In this document: one piece after another, positions 28,081-36,270 of the stretch
Numbering within the stretch: position 1 is the first letter of the stretch
Layout: every line of letters begins with the position of its first letter
Assembly: GCA_009829735.1 (NCBI GenBank)
Contig: CM020619.1
Coordinates: 16,807,816 to 16,871,815, forward strand
Origin: Pyropia yezoensis
Lineage: Eukaryota > Rhodophyta > Bangiophyceae > Bangiales > Bangiaceae
Length of the DNA stretch: 64,000 nucleotides
Direction of reading: 5' to 3'
The notes under the pieces: generated by a model
Seen by the model: only the letters and a program-made list of their open reading frames with translations
What the model was told of the DNA's origin: nothing
Databases searched by the model: none
Program-made: the position numbers and the translations under genes

Positions 28081-29717
28081 GCATGCGCCGGGGGCTGTTG
28101 TCGGACGAGTGTGACGTGCAGCTGGTGACGGGCCCCCCCGGGACGGGCAAGACACGCGCCATTGTCTCCATGGTGGACATGGTACTTGGGACCCTGCCAG
28201 ACGGGCGGGTCCTGCTGACGTCGCGCACCAACACGGCGTGCGACGAGCTGTTGGACGCAGTGCACGAGTTGTTTTATCCGTCGGGGGCTGCCAGTCGACA
28301 CGGCGTCGCAAAACCCGATGCCGTGACGCTCCTCCGTGTGGGTGAACCCCCTCCGGATGGCCACCGTGCCAAGACAACGCACATTGACGCCGTGGTGGAC
28401 GAGCGCCTTCCTGTCGCCTACCCGTCCGTGACAGCCGCGGTGGAACGGGCAAGGGCACGGGTGGCCGATGTGGGCCGTCGTGTGGATCGTTCCCGCGCCC
28501 AGGGTGCAGAGCCGGGCGCGGGTCGGTCACAAAACCTCCTCGACGAATGTGCCGATGCGGAGCAAGCCCTGGAGGCTGCCTTGCGTCGCCAGCAGCGTGC
28601 GGAACGGGAGCTCCGCAAGCGCATCGTGGGCGGCGCGTCCGTCATTGTAACAACCACGTCAACGTCGACGGGGGCGCTCGTGGGGGGTCAAGGCTTTGAC
28701 GCCATTATCATTGACGAGTGTGCGGCAACAAGCGTCCCTGCGTCTGTCGCCGCCATTGTTCGCGCCAAGCGGGCGGGGCGTGCGGGTGGCTCGTCAGACG
28801 AAGAAGAGGACGGTCATCCGGCAGAGCGGACCAAGTGCATTGTCTTTGTTGGCGACAATGCCCAGCTGAGGCCGAGCGCCGGCATGGAGTACAGAGGCGA
28901 GACACGGCCGATGACATCAAGCGTTTTTGAGCGGCTCGCCAGGTTTCTGTCCGCTTGCGTCATCCTCTCCGTGCAGTACCGCATGCGGCCGCTGTTATGG
29001 TCCCTCCTCCGAGAAGTCTTTTACCGGCACATTGGCGTATGGTCGGACGGGCGCGGGCCCAAGGCCCGCCATGAGGAGGGGTTTGGAACACCCGCGAGGC
29101 TAAACCATCCGAGTCGGCGTATTCGCTTTGGAGGGCTGCAAGTGACAGACACTTCCCGCCTGCCGGCCAACGATCGGGCGCACAAGTCGGGTTCCACCAC
29201 CTGCAACAACAAGAGCCTGATCAACGTTGCAGAGCTTCGGTTGGTCGAGATGGCTCTTACGGATCTACTGCTGGCGTGGGCGACGTCCAGCGGGGCTACC
29301 GAGCTGAAGGTGATGCTCATCACCCCGTATACTGCGCAGCGGAACAAGCTGAATGAAGTGGTGCAGTCGGTGAGAGACAGCAGGCGGCTGCCCCGCAGAC
29401 CATGTGCCGACGTCAGGGTGTCCACCGTGGATGGCTGCCAAGGCGCTTCTGTGGACTGTGTCATACTCTCCCTCGTGCGGTCAGAGCCTGGGGCGCCACC
29501 CGGCGGGAGCACCGACTTTTTGTCCGACGAGCGGCGCGTGAACGTCATGATGTCGCGGGCACAGAGCCATCTCCACGTGATTGGTGACATGGACTACCTT
29601 TCAAGCTCTGGGGGTGTGTGGAAGAGCTGGTGGGACAACGTCCGCCATAGGTGGAGCCGTCCAGATCGACCGGGCCGCGAGCACATCAACATTGTGGCTC
29701 CCGACAGGGCCTTCTAG
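28081..29717 (+). CDS. UPF1-like SF1 helicase, 3' part (ATPase core)
   Basis: The motifs appear in the canonical order: Walker A GPPGTGKT (28,131), motif Ia near LLTSRTNTACDEL, Walker B IIIDECAA (~28,703), motif III FVGDNAQLRP (~28,845), motif IV QYRMRPLL (~28,975), motif V STVDGCQGASVD (~29,420) and motif VI RRVNVMMSRA (~29,535). DECA and the VNVMMSRA ending place it with the UPF1/SMUBP2/SETX group of 5'-3' RNA/DNA helicases. A charged insertion (GSSDEEEDGHPAERTK) lies between motifs II and III. Severed from its N-terminus, it could only be expressed from a promoter in or near the LTR. Confidence 0.93.
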
Positions 29718-29729
29718 TCGGGAGTATGT

Positions 29730-29757
29730 GGGGGGGGGGGGGGGGGGGGGGGGGGGG
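29730..29757 (+). repeat. Poly-G tract (28 G)
   Basis: An uninterrupted G run lies a few bases after the helicase stop codon. It is placed like the 37-G tract after the SET-like ORF at 10.1 kb. Confidence 0.95.
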
Positions 29758-30013
29758 CGGGTGGGAGGGGGGGTGGGACTACACGGCACCCCCTCTTTTT
29801 TTTGCTTTGAAGGTGTCGCTGGTCATGTGGTGGCCAGTTGTTCCCCAGTGTAGTTGACAACTGGTACAGTTGACGTTTTGAGTTGCGAGACATGTTGGTG
29901 GAGGTTCACATGGCAAGGCACTCGTGTTGGGCGATGGGGAAGGGGGGGGGGGGTTTGGGGGGGGGAGGGGGCGTGTGTGGTCCATGGTACCACCATCAGT
30001 CTTGAGTCACGCC

Positions 30014-30388
30014 ATGTTGTGTGCATAACGCAACAGATGGGTAGGTTCCATGGTCGGATGTTGGCCGGGACTTGGCCAAGGCAGACCGAGTCGCGTTATG
30101 TACATAACGCGTCTGGCGAGCACTTGGCATCGTCCCGACAAATTGCCGAGGCTGACCATGTGGCGTTATGTACATAACGCGTGAGGTGAGCCTTTTTGAG
30201 AATGTGGTAGGTGTGGTACGGTAGACAGACCGTGGCGCGTTATGTACATAACGCTCTAGTGATGTTTGTCGAGATAGTTCGCCAGAGCTGATCGCGTCGC
30301 GTTATGTACATAACGCGACCGGTGAGCCAATGAGAATCTGGGAGTCGTGGCTTGTCAGATGGACCGTAGGGCGTTATGTACATAACGC
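30014..30388. repeat. Palindrome array 2 (six parS/iteron-like sites)
   Basis: Five perfect copies of GCGTTATGTACATAACGC lie at 30,092-30,111 (20 bp with CG flanks), 30,163-30,180, 30,237-30,254, 30,296-30,319 (24 bp) and 30,371-30,388. A sixth, degenerate copy (GTTGTGTGCATAAC) is at 30,016-30,029. Successive core spacings are about 62-77 bp. The spacer DNA is only loosely similar between copies. The array lies directly downstream of the helicase gene and matches the cluster at 6.3 kb. Regularly spaced perfect palindromes are typical of partition centromeres, replication iterons or operator arrays. Confidence 0.93.
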
Positions 30389-30399
30389 TCTTCGGATCT

Positions 30400-30667
30400 T
30401 TGTCGAGATTGCTATGTGTCGACGCGTGAATAAGTGTTTTCCGATTGCGTCATGATTTTGATGCTTTGGTATTTGTTAATTTCTTTTCGGCAAATGGACT
30501 ACTTTCATGAGGGAAAGGGGGGTGGTGGGGGGCGAGAAGTTGAACTTGCCTGTTCACCATTTACGAGTCGGGTGCGGTGCCGTTTCCAGACATGTGATGG
30601 CCTCGTCGTCTGGTCGATTCGATCGTTTGACCTCGTCGGCGATGGTGTGGGCTGCCGCCAAGCGACT

Positions 30668-30698
<31 letters not shown>

Positions 30699-32754
30699 GC
30701 CGCCAAGGGACTTCGCCCCCCCCCCCCCCCCGCACCCTCCTGCCGCCAAGGGACTTGCGCTCACGCCTCACTCACGCCTCACTGCCCCTCAAACACTCAC
30801 ACACGCACTCGTGCGTCACTGCCTCTCAAACAGCCCACAAGGCGCACATCACCAGGGCGGTGACGCGCCACTGCTCAGCAGGTGGTGGCTTGGTCTGCGA
30901 TGAAAATTAGGGTCATTAAACCCACCACTCAGTGTCACAAAAATGACTCGGACACACGCAGGACCCACCATTCGCTCATTAAAAGCTCCATAGAACATTA
31001 GACATCTAATCGACCCCTCAATGGGCGCGCGCACCTCTAGTGATGAACGCCACGCGCTCTAGCCCGGGTATGGGCATTTCGCACGATTCACATAATTTTC
31101 TTGCATAGCTACCCTTTGGTGGGCAGGAGGACATCCCGGGGGGCAGACTCGAATGCGCTCGAGCACGCTCACAGAAGAAAGTCAGGTGAGAGTGGGGGGG
31201 AAACCATAAAGAGAGGGCGAGGGGCGGGGGAGGGGGCACGAATTGAATTTCGAATTCCGAGGAGCCCGATCACCGGCCGACACCGACGTTAAATAGATAG
31301 GGTGGGAGGGCCGTCTTTGTCAAGGGGGGCGGGGTGGGAGTGGCGGGGAAACCATAAAGAGAGGGCGACGGGCGGGGGGGGGGGGACGAATTGAATTTCG
31401 AATTCCGAGAAGCCCGATCACCTGCTGACACAGACGCGGATCAAACGGGAGGGGAGGGGATTTGGGCGGCGGCGCGAGATGATGTTGAATTGGACGGTGA
31501 CGTGGGTGTCCGGGGATGGGTGCTCTCATCTGTCGGCCGCACGTTCAGCCACAGGCAGGTCAGGTCAGTCGCTCCCCTCGGCGCCCCCCGGGTCTGACGA
31601 GAGCCGTAGGTCCACGCGGCCCGCACGGTGTCGTGTGCTGGTGTCAGGCCATTTGGATGCACCGCGCGGTGAGCTCGCAGCATGGCAATGCCGTCTGTGA
31701 CGGTGGGTTTGAGGTACACGACTGCCCCCCCTCCCCCCCCCACCAAGACGTCCAGGATGACATTTTTCCCAAACGGTGCTCGTAGTGCATTGCAAACGGA
31801 CGGGGCCTACCGGAAGCACCAAAAGGCTGGGTGCCCGCGTCCCGGCACGCCGCTCCACATGCACCGTGGCGAGCAGGCAGTGCCGAGGGTGGGTTCAGTT
31901 GCAGTGTTGCTATTGCCCCACAGCACGGTGGCGGTCACTCTCCCAACACGTGCCGTCGGGAGGGGAGGGGGGGGGGGGGGGGGGGAGCGGGAGGGGAAGG
32001 GGGGGAGGGGGGGCGGGGGAGGGGGCGCTCGCTCGCCATGGTTGGGCGAGCCGCACGGATGCTGGCGTGTCAGTCGGCTCAAATGCCACAGTGCATGCGG
32101 TGCACTCCGTCCCGCACCCACCGTCGCGCTACTGGCGGCTGCCATGAGCACAGCGTCTGTGCGCGGTCTGCAATTGGGCCACCAACCCCATCACCACCAC
32201 CGCCGCCGCCACACCACCACCGCCAGCCCCACCACCGCCACCGCCGCCGCCGCCGCGCCACAGGACACTCTCACGGCAGCCACCGTCGGCCACGGGTGCC
32301 GCGGAGATGAGAAGGACCTTTCATTTCCGGGGCGGCGAGCTAAGGCCACGAGACAGCCCACAGGGGCACGTGGCGGTGCGAGCATCCTCCGCTCTGCCCC
32401 CTGCCCGAGAGGTAGCGTCGGTTGGGGGGTGGCGGGGGGCGGGCGGCGGGAAGGGGAGGGGGGGGGCGGGAGGGGGTTGGGAGGACCTGGACCGCCGGCC
32501 TCCTGACGGCCCGTGCAGCCCATCGCCAGCGTCTACAGCACGCGTACGGCATCGAGTGAGGACCCCGGCCCGGATGGTGCCTTGCCAGACAATAAATAGG
32601 GCGGTAGGTGGCGCCCCGAGGTTCCCCATCTTTGCCAACCCCGTCAGCCACCGTCGACAATCCCTCCCACCCACCCTCCTCACAGTCGTTCCCACACACA
32701 CAACCCGCTCATCCGCCTTCGCCCCCCCCCCCCCCCCCCCCCCCCGGATTCACG
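30400..32754. other. Gene-free interval with homopolymer tracts
   Basis: No convincing ORF is seen. C-tracts occur around 30,670-30,735, each followed by a CTGCCGCCAAGGGACTT-type repeat. A short CACTCACGCCTCACT repeat lies at 30,760-30,830. A duplicated ~100-bp segment lies at 31.2-31.4 kb, G-tracts near 31,965-32,020, a CCACCACCGCC stretch near 32,195-32,250, and a long C-tract at 32,720-32,745. The latter is immediately upstream of the ATG at 32,755 and may mark a promoter or 5' leader. Confidence 0.6.
31188..31440. repeat. Two-copy direct repeat of about 100 bp
   Basis: The segment AAACCATAAAGAGAGGGCGA...GAATTGAATTTCGAATTCCGA...AGCCCGATCACC occurs at about 31,200-31,280 and 31,347-31,425, offset by roughly 147 bases. 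Each copy has a variable G-run in the middle. Confidence 0.85.
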
Positions 32755-33099
32755 ATGAACGATGATGACGACGGCAGCGACCAAGACATTGGCGTCGACG
32801 GGCTGGACGGCGACACCACCTCAGACGAGGAGTGGGACCCGGCACAAGAGCAGGCGTACGTTCAAGACGCACGCAACGTGGTGACGCTCAAGCGGGCGGT
32901 GCTCGCCGCCAGCCTGAGCCGCCTGCAGGGCGTGTCTGTACCCCCTGGGGGCGACGCGGCCTCTTCGGCCGACTGGTCTGCCGCCGTCGCGCGGTTGCAG
33001 CAGGCGGCCAAGGATGAGGAGGCGGCGGGCCCCCTCGACGGCGCCGGCGAGGACCTCGTCGCGGCCATCACAGACGCAGCACAGGCGGTCAGCGTGTAA
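32755..33099 (+). CDS. N-terminal acidic segment of the Fanzor-like gene
   Basis: The ATG at 32,755 follows a C-tract and opens with an acidic stretch (MNDDDDGSDQDIGVDG). The frame runs 114 codons to TAA at 33,097-33,099, and the same frame is open again immediately afterwards into the zinc-knuckle ORF. A 27-nt GTAATG...GGCAAG segment (33,096-33,122) would remove the stop in frame. It is probably the first exon of the Fanzor-like gene rather than a separate small protein. Confidence 0.5.
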   Translation: MNDDDDGSDQDIGVDGLDGDTTSDEEWDPAQEQAYVQDARNVVTLKRAVLAASLSRLQGVSVPPGGDAASSADWSAAVARLQQAAKDEEAAGPLDGAGEDLVAAITDAAQAVSV

Positions 33100-33132
33100 T
33101 GTGGTGGCCGGGCGGCGGCAAGCGAGGCCGAG

Positions 33133-34530
33133 GTGGAGCTCGCCGCACGCGCCAAGACGGCCGCTGGGCTGATTGGCGTGGCCGCCGCGGGCTTGCCCCG
33201 GCGCGAGGCTGCCACTGACGCACCGCCCGCCCGCAAGGGGCGGACGCAAAAGTGTGGCGGATGTGGCGAGCCGGGGCACAAGGTCAGCTCTTGCAAGGCC
33301 CCGGCTGGTGCAGGGCCGGCAGCCGCTGCCGCTGCCGCCGCCGCTGCCGCAGCCGTCCCGGCGGCGGCGGCGGCGGCCGCGTCCAAGTGTCGCGACTGCC
33401 TGGGAGGGGGCCACAGCAGCGGGGACGCCGCCTGCCCGGTGCAGCGGCACTGTGGGGGCATGCCAGCGGCCTACGACCGCGGCGTCGACCCCGACTGCAA
33501 GGACCCGCTTCAGAGCACTGGACGGCAGACGCGGGCGTGTACCGTGCCGGTGGGCGTCCTCGCGAGGGCGGTGTTTGGGGACGACAAGGACGACGCCGAC
33601 ACGCGCGCGGCGGTGGAGACAGCGCTGCAAGCAGAGCTGGAGGACCTCTCTGGGGCGGCTACCAAGCTCCGCTTCCTCATGCTCCGCGTCCTCGACGTGG
33701 CATTGCGGCGCCTGGTGTCGACCGTCGCGGACGCAGCCGCCGACGACGCCGACTGGGCGGGGGCCGTGCCCGCAAACTGGGCGCCCGTCTGGCTGTGGTT
33801 GGCCTACGCCTGCGGCTGCGAGGGTGTGTCTGGCAGTCCCCTGCAGGCGGGCACCGTGTGTGCGGGGTGTGGCAAGGGGCGGACCAACACGCGGATGGCG
33901 CGCGCCCGCTCTGTGGTGACGACGAGCCACCCGCTGCTGGCAGAGGCGCTCTCCTACGCCCTGACGCAGGTGATGGCCGTCACGGCAGCTGCGTGCGACC
34001 GGTATCTTCCAGCGAGCAACAACACGGCACGATGGGAGCCCGTCGCCACCATCGTGGCCACCCACGCCGGGCGGTGTGTGGACGCGGCGTGTCGCAAGCT
34101 GGGCGCCAAGGCGGCCAAGGACGCGCTGGCCGCCTCCCCCGCTGCCACGGCTGCTCCACCGGGCGGGTCTGCCTGGGACACGGAGCGGCGGCTGACGCGT
34201 TGGGTGGCCGCGCGCTTCCGCGCGGGTACCGCGGATAAGGCAACGCCGGGCCGGCGGGGCCTCGACGGCGTCCCCCCGCACCTGGTCCAGGCGCTGGCGC
34301 AACGGGTGGCTGTCATGCGGGCGGCCATGCCACGCTCTGTGGCGGGCCTCTTTCCAGCAACGCCTGTGAAGAAGCGCCGCTGGTGGGCGTACGTGCCGTT
34401 TCTCCTCCACGTCCTGAATGTGGGTGTGGAGAGCCCGTACGCCCTCATCCCTGGCGCCCGAGCGGTGCTCCACGGTCACGGCACGCTAGCAAAAAGCGCG
34501 GCGGTCGTCACCCGAGGGGAGCGACGATGA
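33133..34530 (+). CDS. Zinc-knuckle middle segment of the Fanzor-like gene
   Basis: Two zinc knuckles are visible: CGGCGEPGHKVSSC near 33,253 (CX2CX4HX4C) and CRDCLGGGHSSGDAAC near 33,391, separated by an Ala-rich linker. A long helical region follows. Near 34,380-34,500 the sequence WWAYVPFLLHVLNVG...YALIPGARAVLHGHGTLAK resembles the wedge/REC-to-RuvC junction of eukaryotic TnpB homologues. The frame ends in TGA at 34,528-34,530 but is open again right after it. Nucleic-acid binding is supported by the knuckles. The assignment as the N-terminal half of the downstream nuclease is inferred from the shared frame. Confidence 0.55.
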   Translation: MELAARAKTAAGLIGVAAAGLPRREAATDAPPARKGRTQKCGGCGEPGHKVSSCKAPAGAGPAAAAAAAAAAAAVPAAAAAAASKCRDCLGGGHSSGDAACPVQRHCGGMPAAYDRGVDPDCKDPLQSTGRQTRACTVPVGVLARAVFGDDKDDADTRAAVETALQAELEDLSGAATKLRFLMLRVLDVALRRLVSTVADAAADDADWAGAVPANWAPVWLWLAYACGCEGVSGSPLQAGTVCAGCGKGRTNTRMARARSVVTTSHPLLAEALSYALTQVMAVTAAACDRYLPASNNTARWEPVATIVATHAGRCVDAACRKLGAKAAKDALAASPAATAAPPGGSAWDTERRLTRWVAARFRAGTADKATPGRRGLDGVPPHLVQALAQRVAVMRAAMPRSVAGLFPATPVKKRRWWAYVPFLLHVLNVGVESPYALIPGARAVLHGHGTLAKSAAVVTRGERR

Positions 34531-36270
34531 TGCGACGGCGGTGGCTCCGGCGGCGGCGGGTGGGACGACGCCCGCGAGGCAAGGACCTACCAGACGGCGA
34601 GCCCCGGCGGTGGCCACGGGCGCGTGCGGCGTGGGCCGCAGGCGTCCATCCGATGGGCCCGCCGCACCCAGCTCGCCACCTCGGTGCGGCGTGTGCTGCG
34701 TCGCACGCGCCTGTCCCGGGGGACTGTGCCCCGTCACGAGGCGGAAAAGGTGGCACGGTGGCTGGTGGAACCCACTGCCGCGGCGGGCGACAGTGCCAGC
34801 GGCACCACCATAGACGCGCCGCTGCAGAACCGGGTGGACGCGCTGCCCCGGCGCAAGGGGTGTCGTCGACTGGCACCCGTCCCTGGCCTTCGCTACAGCC
34901 TGAGTGCCGCCCACTTTCGAAAGGCCAGCGGCGGTAACTTTTTGGCCCGTGCGTGGAAGCAGTGGCGGGCACGCAGCGGTACTGAGGCGGGACTGGTAGC
35001 GGTGGCGGTGGCGGGACTGGTGGCGGCGGCGGCGGGTGACGGAGGCGGCGTCGCTGGCCACCTACCACCCGTCGACTTGGCAGCAGCACACGGCACGATG
35101 CGTACCGGCGACGACGGCAAGCACCTGCAGGCAACGCTCGAGTGGGCCCCCCGTCGCGACACGGCCGCGTACGGCCAGCGATTTGGCGCGCAAGCCACGC
35201 GACACCTGCGGACGGCGCGTGTGCGCAAGGCCATCCAACGCGGCCGCTTTGCTGCCTCGGTGGCGCGGGACCTGACCGGCGGCCTCCTTCGCCAGGTCCG
35301 TGGCGGCGGCGCGGTCGTCGTGGCCATGGGCACCGCGCGCGTGCGCGGGGGGGACGCCTGGCTCCGCCGCCACCTCCGACGGCTGTGCTGGTTTGTCGAC
35401 CAGGACGAATTCAACACGAGCCAGGCGTGCTCCGAGTGTCACGACAAGATGGTGCTCATCTACTCGACGGGCAACTCCCCCCCCAAGATTCCAAGAGAGC
35501 TGTATGGGCCGCCGGCCGGCCCTCTGCCGTCGACACGGCGTGTGCGGATGGCGGCTGGGTCGCGTCGGGGGCGGCCAAAGCGGGCCCTCCCCTCTGCTAC
35601 CCACGTGACGCGCCGAGGGCCAGACCCCGAACCCTACCGGGAGGCCGTCCGAGCCACTGCCCATGCTGCTGCTGTGGCGCGGCGCGCGGCCGCGCTGGCC
35701 GCCTGTGCCGTCGAGGACCGCACCGTCTATGCCGACCCGAGGCGGCTGAGCGAGTGGGCGGCCAAGGGCTGCTACACGTGCTCTCTCGCGGCCCCACAAG
35801 GCCCCGGTCACCCAGCGCCACACCCGCCCGTGATTCGCAATCGGGACGACGTTGCGGCCCGCAACATTGCGTGGGTGGCCGCTCGTCGTCTCACGGGTAC
35901 CAACGTGTGGCCTTTCAAGCGCCCGTTTGGTATGAGGTGGGCCTGGACGACCAAGCGTCCTCCCAGTGGTGTTCCCGTCGCGCCTGTACGTCGCACCCGT
36001 GCGACTACGCGGGTCGATGTATGGCCCGTACTCGCTGCAGTGGACACTGTCGTCGACGGTGGTGGTGGCGGTGGCGGTGGCGGTGGCGGTGGCGGTGGCG
36101 GTAGGGGGGTTGTCGACGGCGACGCGACGGCGGCGTCCTGTACGACGCGACGCGGTGCTCCTGGTGGGGAACAGGTGGCGGCGGCCGGCAGTGCCATGGA
36201 CGGGGTACGTCGGGCGGAGACGGGGGCGACAGACGCGCCCCGTGGTCTGGTGGACACTGCAAGACGCTAA
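34531..36270 (+). CDS. Fanzor/TnpB-like protein, RuvC C-terminal half
   Basis: The C-terminal half carries the signature of eukaryotic TnpB relatives: GLRYSLSAAHFRKASGG near 34,882; GGAVVVAMGTA (~35,308); DEFNTSQACSEC (35,404), containing the glutamate that serves as the alternative catalytic acid in Fanzors plus the first zinc pair; CYTC (35,770), the second zinc pair; and RNRDDVAARNIAWVA (~35,836), carrying the last RuvC aspartate. Family members are RNA-guided DNA endonucleases carried by diverse transposons. The RuvC-I aspartate motif (DPG type) was not found in any frame near 34,500-34,850, and two in-frame stops lie upstream. The copy may be inactive or spliced in a way I cannot see. 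The C-terminus ends in a Gly-rich hexamer repeat. Confidence 0.75.
   Translation, partial: CDGGGSGGGGWDDAREARTYQTASPGGGHGRVRRGPQASIRWARRTQLATSVRRVLRRTRLSRGTVPRHEAEKVARWLVEPTAAAGDSASGTTIDAPLQNRVDALPRRKGCRRLAPVPGLRYSLSAAHFRKASGGNFLARAWKQWRARSGTEAGLVAVAVAGLVAAAAGDGGGVAGHLPPVDLAAAHGTMRTGDDGKHLQATLEWAPRRDTAAYGQRFGAQATRHLRTARVRKAIQRGRFAASVARDLTGGLLRQVRGGGAVVVAMGTARVRGGDAWLRRHLRRLCWFVDQDEFNTSQACSECHDKMVLIYSTGNSPPKIPRELYGPPAGPLPSTRRVRMAAGSRRGRPKRALPSATHVTRRGPDPEPYREAVRATAHAAAVARRAAALAACAVEDRTVYADPRRLSEWAAKGCYTCSLAAPQGPGHPAPHPPVIRNRDDVAARNIAWVAARRLTGTNVWPFKRPFGMRWAWTTKRPPSGVPVAPVRRTRATTRVDVWPVLAAVDTVVDGGGGGGGGGGGGGGGRGVVDGDATAASCTTRRGAPGGEQVAAAGSAMDGVRRAETGATDAPRGLVDTARR
36060..36107 (+). repeat. GGTGGC hexanucleotide microsatellite
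   Basis: Seven or eight GGTGGC units lie near the 3' end of the Fanzor-like ORF and encode poly-Gly. Confidence 0.9.

Noticed and set aside
30014..30388. Regularly spaced identical repeats resembling a CRISPR array
   Set aside because: The repeats are perfect palindromes of 18-24 bp, the spacers are 40-60 bp and partly similar, no cas genes are present, and the genome is eukaryotic. Iteron or parS-like sites fit better.
33822..34479. Antisense ORF covering the zinc-knuckle ORF
   Set aside because: Arg/His-rich shadow of the plus-strand gene, which carries clear zinc knuckles in its own frame.
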